Below, piece after piece: positions 41,871 to 52,273 of a stretch of DNA of 64,000 nt. The position numbers and the translations under genes are program-made. The notes under the pieces are model-generated. The model saw only the letters and a list, made by a program, of their open reading frames with translations, ran no database searches and was not told the DNA's origin. The DNA is from Bugula neritina (taxonomy: Eukaryota > Bryozoa > Gymnolaemata > Cheilostomatida > Bugulidae), in the NCBI GenBank assembly GCA_964035545.1, contig OZ037766.1, forward strand, positions 14,869,222-14,933,221, given 5' to 3'. Positions within the stretch are counted from its first letter, which is position 1. Each line of letters begins with the position of its first letter.

Positions 41871-44870
41871 CTACAGAATACTGTGCATGTCGACCAAGTC
41901 ACACAAGAAGTCTTTTAAATAAGATGGTGGCGCCCTGGTACGTTGGCTACGGTCCAACGGTACCGGGGAGTTTGCTGCGACTGGCGACTCTTCCACCACG
42001 GGTGGTGTCGCCAGTACGGGGGGGTCCACCAGTACGGGTGGCCCTCCCCCAGCTGCCTCTCCCTCAGTATTCTGAGGAATTTCCATCTCATCCGGAACGA
42101 TGGGCCTGTCGACCGGCTCCACAGGTGGTGGGGCCGGCTCCGACAGGTCTTCAGGTGTGTCGACCTCCTCTTCCTGGGGTGGAGGAGGCTGGGGCTGGTC
42201 GGCCGACACATCAGCCGCCCCGTCCTGGTCTGGCAGGATCTCCTCAATCTCTCTATACGCCATGGGTCGCCCCCTCATAGGAGGGCGCCTAGCTGGCTCT
42301 AAGAGAGGAGGTGCTTGACCTGCCGCCTCAGGACTTGCCCAGTGAGGTTTTAGCCGTGCCTCGTTCTGGATCGACACTTGTCCAGACCGTTCCACTTTGT
42401 ATGTATGATTTGGCATTACCTCAATTACGCAGTAGGGACCTACGAACTTCGGCTGCAACTTGGCTGCCTGTCCGCGCCTGCGGCGATGACTGGTCATCCA
42501 GACCCAGTCCCCCACCTTGTATAAAGGTGGGTCGTCAGAGTCACCACTCCTGACCTGCCACTGCTGCTCACGTAGCACCTCGTGAGCCGTCCCCATGCGT
42601 TTGACGAGCTTGTCCACGTAGTCGTGGACATTGCTCTCGGGAGTCGGAACATGATAGGTTACATGCTCAGGAACCCTTGTTTCTCTCCCCAGCATGAGAA
42701 AATTAGGGGTCTCCAGTGTACTGGAGTGAGGGGTACTACGGTACGCTCGCATGATCTGCGGCAACACCAAGTCCCACTCTTCCTGGCTCCTACCGATAAG
42801 CAGGCTTCTCAGAGAGTCCCCTAGCATTCGGTTGTTCCGCTCCACGACCCCGTTCCCTTGCGGGTGATACGGGGTCGTCCGACTCTGGTTTACCTCCCAC
42901 ACTCTACAGAGATCGCTCATAAGTTGCGACTGAAACTGGGCGCCCTGGTCAGAGTGTATCTGCTCCGGCAAGCCGAAATAGCAGAACACCTGTTGATCCA
43001 GAGCTCTGGCCACCGAGGGGGCCGACGCATCTGGAATAGCCAGTGCATCAGCCCACCGCGTGAAATGGTCAGTTAATACCAGTATCCAGTTATTACCTCT
43101 CGCTGTAGTGGGCATGGGGCCTACCAGATCGACAGCAACCACCTGCCACGGACGACCGGCATGGAGGCGACGCCTCCCTGCGGTCTCAGTGGGGCGGCCA
43201 TGCTTGCTAGCTTGGTACACCTCGCACTTCCGCACCCGGAGTCGGACATCCCGGGTCATACCGGGCCAAAACCACTGGAGTTGAAGACACCTGATCACCC
43301 GGCTAGCTCCTGCGTGAGCTTGCTTATGGGTGTCCCAGATCAACTCCCGCCTCAGAGCTGACGGGCAGACTACCCTCTCTCGTTCACTGCGATTGGTGCC
43401 GACTGCCAACGTGATCGTTAGCAGCCCATCGCTGTTGAACCTTAGGGAGTCCCAGCGGTCACAGAAGTACTTAAACTCAGTACTCTTCACTCGCTGTTCG
43501 GCCTCACTCGGCCGCCGTCCCTCCTTCTTGGCCCGGACTAGGTCAGCTACCACCCCTGGTAGCGTGGACTGGAGCCGACATAGCTCCCTGACGTTCCGAA
43601 GCAACGTAGGGTTTGCGTGAAGGTTGTTAACAGCTTTGTTGGGCGATTCGGACAGGAGTTGCCCTTCTTCCCAGCTGTACACACCCGCTTTCCCCAACTG
43701 CGCTTCGACGTCCGAGCGAGGGGGTCCACCGTCCCTGCGCTCAATATTCTGGCATTGCTTACACCCATCTGCCTGGCGGCGGCTGAGTCCATCTGCATTA
43801 CCGTGTTTCTTACCAGGTCGATGCTCGATCCGATAAGAAAACTCTGCCAGGATCTCCAGCCAGCGCGCCACTTGGCTTGATGGTTCTGCCCGTCGACACA
43901 GCCATATCAGGGACGCATGATCCGTCCGAAGCCGGAATGTGCGCCCATATAGATATGGTCTAAAGTGTTTGACCGCCTTGACTACTGCCAAGAGTTCCCT
44001 CCTGGTTGTACAGTAGTTCTTCTCAGGCGCCGACAGGGCCTTGCTATAGTAAGCCACCACCACCTCGCGACCATCTTGGACCTGCGATAGCACAGCCCCC
44101 ACATTATGGTTACTGGCATCAGTATCCAAAATGTACTCCTTCGCAGGGTCAGGATACGCCAAGATGGGTGCTTCCACCAGGCGATCCTTCAGGTGGTCAA
44201 ATGCCTTCTGCTCAGCCTGCGTCCACTGCCATCGCACCCCCTTCGCGGTCAGCCGATTTAACGGCTGTGCAATTCCGGCGAAGTCTGGTATGTACTGACG
44301 ATAGTACCCTACCAGCCCCAGGAATGCCCGCAATTCAGAGAGGTCGACAGGAACGGCCCAGTCCCTCACGGCCCGTACCTTCTCGGGGTCGGTAGCGACC
44401 CCGTCTCGACCAACTACATGGCCATGGTACTTGACCTCGCGTTGCAGTAATGCACACTTCGAGGGTTTTAGCTTCAGGCTAGCAGCTCGGAGTCTGTCGA
44501 ACACCTCCCTGAGTCGACTGACATGGGTGTCGAAGTCGGGGGAGATGACGATGACACCATCGAGATAAATGAGCAAGGTCTTCCAGTGCAGTCCACTCAG
44601 GACCTGCTCCATGAGTCGCTGGAAGGTGGCTGGTGCGGACGTAAGTCCGAATGGCAACACCTTCCATTTCCAGAGCCCATCCCGCGTTATAAACGCGGCC
44701 TTGTCCTGTGCTTCAGGACTCAGGGGCACCTGCCAATACCCGCTTAGCAAGTCCAACGTGCTGAAGAACTTGCTACCAGCTAAGGCATCGAGCGACTCAT
44801 CGATCCTCGGGAGAGGGTAAGCGTCCTGGATGGTCACGCTGTTCAGCCTGCGATAGTCAACGCAAAACCT
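41871..44870 (-). pseudogene. gypsy pol, C-terminal part: RT, RNase H, integrase (defective)
   Basis: The frame is open after the in-frame stop at 44871-44873. RT follows with the motif-A region LDLLSGYWQ; the catalytic motif reads YLDG, a glycine (44556-44558) where the second catalytic aspartate is expected. RNase H keeps its acidic residues (LDTDAS, RRELLAV, RTDHAS). The integrase zinc domain has H-x3-H but reads CEVY, so one zinc ligand is replaced by tyrosine (43215-43217). The catalytic core keeps both Asp and the Glu (VAVDLVG, HSDQGAQF, VVERNNR). A GPY/F-type motif (KFVGPYCVIEV) follows, then a proline-rich tail. The copy cannot be autonomously active on this reading. Confidence 0.9.
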
Positions 44871-46376
44871 TCAGCTACCATCCTTTTTCCGAACCAAGAC
44901 GACTGGAGAACTCCAGGCCCCATGGCCTGGCTCAATCAGGTCCCGGTTCAGAAGGTCTTGCACCTGACGGCTCACTTCTCTCTCCTTCTCAGGACCTAAC
45001 CGGCGGGTCGGCTGCCGAATTGGCGCCGTCCCCGCCGCCAGGGGTATCTCATGACAGACAGTCTTAGTCAGACCCATGTCATGGTCGCCGCAACTAAACA
45101 CGTCCTTGTACTCAGAGAGTAGCCGCGCCATCACCAGGCGTTCTCGCTTGCTCTCACAGCCATCACAGGCATCCTCGTACAACTCTGCTACGTGTTCAGG
45201 CACCGGCCCCCTGCCGTCTCTAGTGGGTACTTCCCGGGCGTCGTCCGCTGTTTCCAGCGCGGGCCCTACATCCTCCGCTTGCACGGAGTGGAACTTCCCT
45301 ACTAGAGACCCAGCCGGTAATTCTACCGGCTCCGTGAAAGGGTTTACGCACTGGACCAGGAACTCCCCCCGCTCATCCAGTCTATTCAGACTGTTAGCGA
45401 GCTGGACGCCCCCCAGTGCACCTTCCACCACTCCGAGTTCGGAGATTTCCCTACAGTTCACTCTGCAGCGAACTGTAGCCCGGGAGCGCCCAGGTACAGT
45501 ACAGCGCTGTACCACCTGCACTCCCCCCACCAAGGGTCGGCCAAATCGGTCGACACAGGCTAGCTCACGCCCCGCCATCACTACTGCCGACTTGCTAAAG
45601 TCTATGTAGCACCTGTGTCGTTTCAGAAATGGCATGCCCAAGATGGCATCCTCCTTGAGTTGACTGACGATGAAGGTCTCACTGATCATTTGATCACGGA
45701 CTCTACCAGTCAACTGGATTACCCCATAGAAAGGAATACACGACCCGTCCGCCAACGTGCCGTGTTCCCCCTCATATGGTTCAAGGCTAGCCCTGTCCTT
45801 GGCACTGAGAGTGTCGAAGAGACGTCGACTCAGTAGATTTTTGGTACACCCAGTATCCAACAGGAATGTGGCAGCTTTACCAGCGATTTTGCCGGGGAGG
45901 AAATAGCTGCTTCCATATGGCTGGGCGCTCACTGAGCGGTTTGTCTCTTGAGGCGACACCTCATGTGCATGGAATTGGGGATGCACCTGTGCTTTTCGGT
46001 TGCGAGGGGGTCGTCGACGATGCATGGGCGGGCAGGGTACGTCTCGGTCTCGCTCACGCACGGGCGGCCGAGTGAATTCTCGGACTGATGCTCGTGTGGG
46101 CAACCGAGGAAAATCCCTGTTGTGCTCCCATTCGTCGTTCACTCCCTCATCAAGCAAACCTTCAAAGCGGTTTTTGAGTGCCCAAGCCGGAGGTATTGGT
46201 GGGCCTTGCGGCCGACTCACTCTCCTTGGGGCTTGCCACTCTGGCGAAGGCGGCCTCCTCACCCGGTGGGGTGGGGGCCGTAGCCTTTGCCTTGGGGGGT
46301 TAGACTGGGGCCCACGGTAGGCGGAAGTTACCGTGGGCCGTCGCTGTTTAACCGTCTCCCACTGCCGCGGGGGCAA
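44871..46376 (-). pseudogene. gypsy pol, N-terminal part: aspartic protease and start of RT, ended by stop
   Basis: This frame overlaps gag by about 49 bases and is -1 relative to it; it would be entered by frameshifting at 46346-46352, so the apparent Met near its start need not be used. An arginine- and proline-rich leader is followed by a retropepsin domain with FLLDTGCTKNLLS and the MPFLKRH segment. The N-terminal RT fingers follow, with SSPVVLVRKKDG. A TGA at 44871-44873 then cuts the RT domain immediately before the next conserved block, which continues in the same frame. Only this stop separates the two pol segments. Confidence 0.9.
46309..46352 (-). promoter_or_regulatory. -1 programmed frameshift signal (G_TTA_AAC plus hairpin)
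   Basis: In sense the gag frame reads CGG TTA AAC, giving the slippery heptamer G_TTA_AAC (46346-46352). A 6-base spacer (46340-46345) follows, then a perfect 11-bp stem (46329-46339 with 46309-46319) closed by a 9-base loop. Pol lies in the -1 frame across this site. Confidence 0.85.
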
Positions 46377-47197
46377 CTTCGTAGGAAGTGCCCACCACTA
46401 CCACAGCCCCAGCATACGGGGCCGCGCCTGTCGTCGACAGCTACCGACGACCTCTTGGGTCTCTCGGCTGTCGCTTGCTGGCGCAGTTGCCTGATCTCGG
46501 CTAGCAGTTCTCGAATCAAGCTCGTGGTTAAGCTAGATTCGTCTGCTGCTGCCGCTGCGACCTGTACAGCTGTCTTCGTTGGCGGCGTCGACACGTCGTC
46601 TGCCCCGACTTGCTGCACTGTCGCACCAGGTCGACTTGCACTGTCGGCTTGGAAATAGGCATTCCCAAGCCTTAGAGCTCTCTCCATAGTCTCAACTTCG
46701 GCTACCAGCAGATGCTGTTTCAGACCGAGGTTGTTAATAGACTGGAGGAATGCATCCAGTGCTAGGCTCTGTCGACTGTCGGCAGGCAAGTCGCTGTAAG
46801 CAACCTGTGCCAGTTGTTCGACTGCGGTAGCGTGCTCTCGCAGATTGGTCTTAGGATTTCTCCTAAGACTCTGCAGTTGCACGCGAGCATCTCGAGCGGT
46901 TAATCCAAACCTAGCTCGTAGTGCTTCAAATATGTCACCGACATTCTGGCTTATCCCATAGGGTTTAGCCGGCCCTGTCAGACACAACCGCAGCTGGATC
47001 AGAGTAACCCTGTTCGGCCATCCGCAGATGTCCGCCACATCACTGAACTCAGTGATGAATTGCTCCACATCTTCTTCCCCTGAGAAGATGGGAGCCCGCA
47101 AGTGGTACCTGTCCATAGGCAGCGCTGGGCCGCCTATGTGATCCTCCTCTATTGCTGCTGGCTCCTGTCGGGGCGCGTCGACAACTTCGTCGGCCAT
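46328..47197 (-). CDS. gypsy gag polyprotein
   Basis: 289 residues starting MADEVVD. A capsid-like helical region (FSGEEDVEQFITEF onward) is followed by a single CCHC zinc knuckle C-x2-C-x4-H-x4-C (CWGCGSGGHFLRSC, bases 46373-46414) that would bind the RNA genome. It ends at TAA 46328-46330, which lies inside the stem-loop of the frameshift signal. The ATG is about 35 bases after the primer-binding site. The frame is intact. Confidence 0.92.
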   Translation of the reverse strand: MADEVVDAPRQEPAAIEEDHIGGPALPMDRYHLRAPIFSGEEDVEQFITEFSDVADICGWPNRVTLIQLRLCLTGPAKPYGISQNVGDIFEALRARFGLTARDARVQLQSLRRNPKTNLREHATAVEQLAQVAYSDLPADSRQSLALDAFLQSINNLGLKQHLLVAEVETMERALRLGNAYFQADSASRPGATVQQVGADDVSTPPTKTAVQVAAAAADESSLTTSLIRELLAEIRQLRQQATAERPKRSSVAVDDRRGPVCWGCGSGGHFLRSCPRGSGRRLNSDGPR

Positions 47198-47232
47198 TTT
47201 ACTCCCTGGCTAGGGGCATTTGTACTAAGTGG

Positions 47233-47251
47233 AATCCCACCGCTGCCACCA
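47233..47251 (-). promoter_or_regulatory. primer-binding site for tRNA-Leu
   Basis: On the plus strand the 19 bases aatcccaccgctgccacca read like the 3' end of an animal tRNA-Leu including CCA, so the element RNA is complementary to it. It lies one base inside the 5' LTR boundary. Confidence 0.8.
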
Positions 47252-47252
47252 G

Positions 47253-47525
47253 TGTAGTGAATTTTGCCAGTTCACTATTATTATTATGTGGGTTAACTTA
47301 GACAAAGCCACTGCACAAGGTTGTTTACGAGAAGATACACTTTATTATTTAATAATAGCTCCACCTGCTATCAATTAGAGTGACTGTCTTGATTGGTGGT
47401 CACTAATGGTGCCACTACTGTCCATGGTTACATCCCGACAGTGTCGAACTCGCAAGATAACAAACAATATAGAGAGTAACCTTTTCGCTTAATATAACAA
47501 AATTGCATTACTAAAATCCATCACA
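47253..47525 (-). repeat. 5' LTR with internal 138-bp deficit (273 bp)
   Basis: It matches the 3' LTR except for three substitutions seen by eye and loss of the segment next to the poly(A) signal (tttatt at 47341-47346); the join reads aataat instead. The CA/TG ends are intact. Confidence 0.92.
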
Positions 47526-47529
47526 CGAG

Positions 47530-47952
47530 TCAAAATTGAGTTTCAACAGCTTCTTGTGCCGAGAAAAAAATTAAGCACTCCACCTGCATAAAAGTGTAAT
47601 ATTTCATGTCAATAATCATCTAGTGCAAATGGCCTCTGTAAACTTTACATATTAAAAGAACTATAAAACTGGGGTTTCACAACTCTATAGCCAGAAGGTT
47701 CAATAGTCATCGAAGTAAAAGAATTATGACTAATATCTTAATTATTGCATGATTTTTGCTTTTGATTAAATAAGCAGATACATATATTATATCCATAAAG
47801 AAACTTTGCTTTAATAAAGAAATGGTTATATACTTTTTATATTCATTTTTATAAATTTTGAAAAGTAATTGCAAAATGTTTAAAAAAATAGCGTCGATGA
47901 AATGTTTAATTTTAGAAACACTATATATAGCAACAAGCAATAAAACACAACA
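47530..47952. other. 3' flank of sulfotransferase gene 1
   Basis: AT-rich, with no ORF of note. It resembles the 3' flank of gene 3 (about 54.90-55.05 kb), including 'atggctat'-like and 'ttattgcatgat' blocks, as expected if the duplication unit included downstream sequence. Confidence 0.5.
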
Positions 47953-49701
47953 TTATCGTAACATGCCTCTTTTCAGCATGAAACTTTGGTACTCGTTCAA
48001 GCGTTTCACAAACCAATGCACTGGCATTGTCATATCTATACAAGTTTGATTTTTAAGACCTTTTTCACTGAGCACATATCCATACACAAAGTTGCCATTC
48101 TCTTTCAAACTGCCATCTTTCCCAGACTCATTAGGCATTGTGCTTTTTATACAAAACTCCATCCATCTTTGCTTAACAGCCTGAAAACTAGTCTTTTCTT
48201 TAGTAAAATATGTTCTATTTGCTTCTATGGTTGCCTCTAATTTGCTTTTAAAATGGTAATATAACTTTGCATCAGCTAATGACTTTTCATAAAGGAAAGC
48301 TTTACTTTCTTCATCATCAGGCATATCTACACCTTCCATAGCTATTTCGTCATACGAACCATTGGTAATTTTTCTGAAGTTGATAGCAAATGAGAGAATG
48401 TCATCATTACTCCAGCCCAGCATGTCTCTCAGTATGATCAGAGACTCATCAAAGTATTCTACTACCATCACCAGATGAAACCTTTTGTCCAACATTTCTA
48501 TATATTCATCAATAGCTTCTTGAGATGTAGAATGTTTATTTACAGGAAATCCCAAGTCAAACATCATTGGATTGTATGCAGTAACATTACATATAACTGT
48601 CTGATGTGGGAAACCAATAATAATCTCTTTCAGTGTTTTCTTAGAACAGCCTTTCCAGTTTTGATAGATATAGAAAGACCGCATCATTGAAAATGGTTCT
48701 CTGACAATAGTTAAATAGAATGCATCTTTCTTCATTACTTTTCCAATCTTTTCTGAGAATACTGAGTGAAAACACAATATATCAGCTTTTCCCGATTTTA
48801 TTGGTCGCATGTGCTTGCTGGGATCAAATGGGTGTGGCCAGCCGGCCAAATTGGATAAATATTTTGGTAGCACAAAAGTAAGGTTATTTCTTATCCCGTA
48901 TCTCATAAGAATATTTTGTACAGTGGAACTGGCACATTTATGTGTTTTTATGAATGCTATGTGCTTTAATGGAGTCTTTCTTCTTGCAAGTTTATAATAT
49001 GGTGTGATGAGCCTGTTTCCTTGAAGATAAAGATTTGAAAATACAAGAGGAGTTTTGTCATTTTCTTTAGTGTCTTCTTTCCATTTGCTGACAGATTTAA
49101 TTTCTAAGTTAGACTGCTTACCATCATGTGGAGGATATTTATATTTGTTGTCAATAATTATACCTAAAATAGACATTACCAGTATTATGCATATTTTAAA
49201 AAATTACAAGATCATCACACTAACTATAGCAAACTAATGTAATATTACTTTGGTAGAAAGTTTACTAGAAACATATTTATTTCAAAATGACGCTTATAAA
49301 ACATTAATAAGATATTAAAACTAGTATTTTTTCATCTGAACAATAAATGTTTAAATCTATTTTGAACTGATTTGAACATTATGTTTCTAATGAACTTTTC
49401 ATCGTCATTCATCAAACAATTTGCTCAAAGATATATTTTCAAAATACTTCATAAATCACAATAAAAGGATTATAACTCCTATAAATTGTATTTGAAGACT
49501 TGCAGATTGGATAACAAGCAGAAACCACTAATTCTCCATGCAACTCGTTGGAATAACAAACTTACCTACTTTCCCTTTAGTTTCATACCCGTTAATAGTA
49601 CTATTCATATAATATAACATAAAAATCAGAGCAGCTGCTGTTGTTAACAAAATGGCTGCTCGTTTCTTTAGATTACCAAACCAGGCTAGATAAAATGGCA
49701 T
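47953..49701 (-). CDS. galactose-3-O-sulfotransferase family, paralogue 1
   Basis: The enzyme moves sulfate from PAPS to the 3-OH of galactose on glycolipids or glycans in the Golgi. Exon 1 is 49566-49701 and exon 2 is 47953-49163; the 402-bp intron is phase 1 and the product is 448 residues. Residues 1-45 give a short cytosolic tail, a membrane span (AILLTTAAALIFMLYYM) and the start of the stem, a type II topology. The 5'-PAPS loop is FIKTHKCASST (about residues 116-125), and the 3'-phosphate motif is in TIVREPFSMMRSFY. GWPHPFDPSKHMRP and LCFHSVFSEKIGKV are typical of the family. Vertebrate members are near 420 residues. The frame is intact. Acceptor specificity cannot be told. Confidence 0.9.
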
Positions 49702-50189
49702 AGTAGATACATGGACCTTTATTAGTTACTAAACTGATGCACCGAACATCACGCTGTAGGTAGAATGAAACATAAAATGCTTAATCAATAAAGAATGCAG
49801 ACTAAAAAATCGAAGCTATTAGAAGTTGAACAATAGCTATTGAAAGTGTAACAGAGAGTGCTTAGCAGCTGCTAAAATATTGGTCTTCGATTAGCTACAT
49901 TTTGAACATCTTGACATTTTGAGTGGCCAATTTTGTCTAAAAAGTACATTTGAAGTCTTATAATATAGTTTATAGACCTATATTGATAGTGTAAGTATAA
50001 TAATAAATTTATGTAGTATTGTGTTTGATAAAACTTAACTGGCATTAAGAAATTATTTTATTTAAACTGAGTTTATATAGCAAAATATTATAGTCATTTC
50101 CTACAAAATACACTTCTGTGACAGTTTGAAGTTGTTTATATTAAAATTTAGCATTGGAATCCAAATAAAAAGATAAACCATGTCATTCC
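49702..50189. other. upstream region of sulfotransferase gene 1
   Basis: It is homologous to the upstream region of gene 3 (57028-57300): both share 'aatgcagact', 'gttgaacaatagctattga' and 'gtgctt'. Gene 2 keeps only the proximal part, so the promoter-containing unit was duplicated. Confidence 0.55.
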
Positions 50190-50680
50190 TTTTATTTGTG
50201 AGGCAATATTTTATCGTCTTGTATTGTTTCTGTGAGCCCAATTTTTTTTGCAAATCGTTGAAAATCACACACAACAATATTGCATTGTAAATTGTAATAT
50301 AACATTATAGCACATTAATTATGTTATATCGTAGTTTTGAATTTGCTAGTGATCGATTGTCCCCCTTGCTATACAGGGGGAGCATGACTATAATTTAAAG
50401 AAGCTTAGTTCTAGTATACAAAGTGCAGTGTAGGTGTGGCCTGTATGATAATAAGTATGTGTGGAATAGATTAAGCCTGTGTGCATACAGAGAGAAAATG
50501 GTGCGCTTGGGGACAATAGAATAGCGTGCTGTATATATAGGGAGAAGCATTGTAAACAAATGGATAAATTAAGAATGTGTTAGGGTGTGCTCAGCCCAGG
50601 ATCCTAGACCCTAACCCCACCCTGTTGATGATGATGAAGATGGTAGTGATGCTGTGCTTCTGGTATCACCAGAGTGATAT

Positions 50681-51325
50681 TGTAATGGATTTCAGATTAT
50701 GTTATTATCGAAAGGATAACTCTATGTGGCTTACTCTCTATACGCTTGGCATAATGGCTATAAGTACTGGAGATCAATTATCATAATAGCTGACAATTGG
50801 AATGCGTACAATCTGCTGGACAATTATTGCTAGCTACTAATGCACACAGTTAAACAAGGCAAGACTAGTTAAATGGAATCAACAACTGTAGGAGGCGTAG
50901 ATGGTTTGCACTGGCAGTTAGCTGCTTAGTAGCAGATGCTAGTGTTATGCTTATGGGATGGAGTTAATTAGTAGCGACAGAGACGACTCGGCGTAGACGG
51001 TTACCCGACAATATCTGACAGTCGACAGTGGCACCACTAACGCTAGCCAATCAGGACAGTCACACTAATTGATAGCAGGTGGAGCTAGCTACTCGTAGTT
51101 GCAGTGCGCTGAGTAGCTAGCCGGCAGAGCAGCTTGGGACTTCATTTAGAGTAGTTGTGTGTTAAAGCTCAGTAATTATGTAACAGTTTCTATTCATGCT
51201 AGCAGTAAATAACCTCTTGTATTTGTGTAACTAATAAAGTGTATCTTATCGTAAACAACCTTGTGCAGTGGCTTTGTCTAAGTTAACCCACACATAATAA
51301 TAGTGAACTGGAAAAATTCACTACA
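50681..51325 (+). mobile_element. solo LTR of the gypsy family (opposite orientation)
   Basis: It starts TGTAATGG and ends CACTACA. From about 51035 on it closely follows the 3' LTR of the element at 39.8 kb, including 'gcgctgagtagctagccggc' and AATAAAG. It is 645 bp because its 5' part is longer and different. ATAT is duplicated at 50677-50680 and 51326-51329. Copy C of module R carries the unoccupied site near 54523. Confidence 0.92.
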
Positions 51326-51370
51326 ATATACATAATTATGCTCTTTAACCTTTTGTGGCCACTTGACTAA

Positions 51371-52059
51371 CACGGGCTTTCCATGTACCGATCTCAGATC
51401 GATCTAGCTGAGATCGATCTGAGAAATGTGCTCAAATCGATCGTTTTTCCATGAGAGTGTCAGATCGATCTCGCGAAGTTGCCTCCTCTTAAGTGAAGGA
51501 TACTTAAAAAGTATAATTTGTTCACCTATTTGAGTGATTAAAGCTACTACTGTTGAAAACCAGATGATTGTAGTCTAAAATTTTATCCCAGCTATAAACT
51601 ATACGCAGCAAAGCTTTCAGTGTATGATAATTTGGCCAATTGAAGATAATTAATTTTAATTTTTTAGCTTGACAGCTTATATAAAATTAATGGCTGTCTT
51701 GCAGATAATTAATAAACTTACAGGACTGTTAGGCTTAAAATTACAAAGAAAATAGCTAATGAAACTAAGTTTTAATAGTCATTTAAATTCAATTTAAATT
51801 CTCCCATTTTTTTACCTTCTACTGCATATAATTGAGTTTTCTTAATCATTGCACTGAAAGTCAAAGTTTTGGCATCTGAAAAGGTGGCTATCGTAATTAT
51901 TTAATACTTTGCTTAGTAATTATCAATAAGTTATGATTTTTATTAGCAGACAACATTGTAGCGCGCAGTCTTTTTCTACTTTTCAGATCGATCTTTGGCG
52001 TCTTTCCATGGATCGATCTCGCTGAGATCGATCTGAGATCGGTACATGGAAAGCCGGTG
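51371..52059. mobile_element. MITE with 35-bp terminal inverted repeats, TAA target duplication (Harbinger-like)
   Basis: The ends read CACGGGCTTTCCATGTACCG and, inverted, CACCGGCTTTCCATGTACCG; over 35 bp they differ at one base. TAA flanks both sides (51368-51370, 52060-52062), the size and sequence typical of PIF/Harbinger elements. There is no transposase ORF in 689 bp. Subterminal AGATCGATCT palindromes recur at both ends. The unoccupied site is visible in module R copy C near 54567. Confidence 0.85.
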
Positions 52060-52273
52060 TAAACTAATGGACTAATTAATGAACTAATTAATGAACTAAT
52101 TAAATAAATAAACATTATATTATATCCATAAAGCAATTACATTTCAATATACAAAAGAAATATATGAAGTACATGTATATAAGTTACGAGCAAGTGTTTA
52201 ATAAAAATAACTTCAATAAAGTATATTTTTAAAAACACAATGTAGCAACAGACAATAAAAGACGACGACATTA

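Larger units (their letters stand above)
39785..47525 (-). mobile_element. Ty3/gypsy LTR retrotransposon, full-length but defective
   Basis: The element is transcribed leftward. LTRs start TGTGATGG and end CACTACA in sense, and 4-bp target duplications CGAG flank it (39781-39784, 47526-47529). In order it has 5' LTR, tRNA-Leu primer site, gag, -1 frameshift signal, pol (protease, RT, RNase H, integrase with GPY/F-type C-terminus), a zinc-finger ORF, polypurine tract and 3' LTR. The gene order RT-RH-INT and the integrase tail place it in Ty3/gypsy; I cannot name the clade. The two LTRs differ at three bases by eye apart from one deletion, so the insertion is young, yet pol has at least three lesions. 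GC content is visibly higher than the surroundings, as usual for a recent element. Confidence 0.95.
50190..52110 (+). repeat. repeat module R, copy B, split by two insertions
   Basis: The pieces are 50190-50680, 51326-51370 and 52060 onward. A solo LTR and a MITE lie between them. The uninterrupted order is seen in copy C (54180-54610). The right edge is uncertain because it runs into an 'actaattaatga' simple repeat. Confidence 0.75.

Noticed and set aside
41924-42302. Plus-strand ORFs of about 118 codons rich in Pro, Gly and Ser
   Set aside because: They are antisense to the proline-rich tail of pol and arise from its GC-rich codons.
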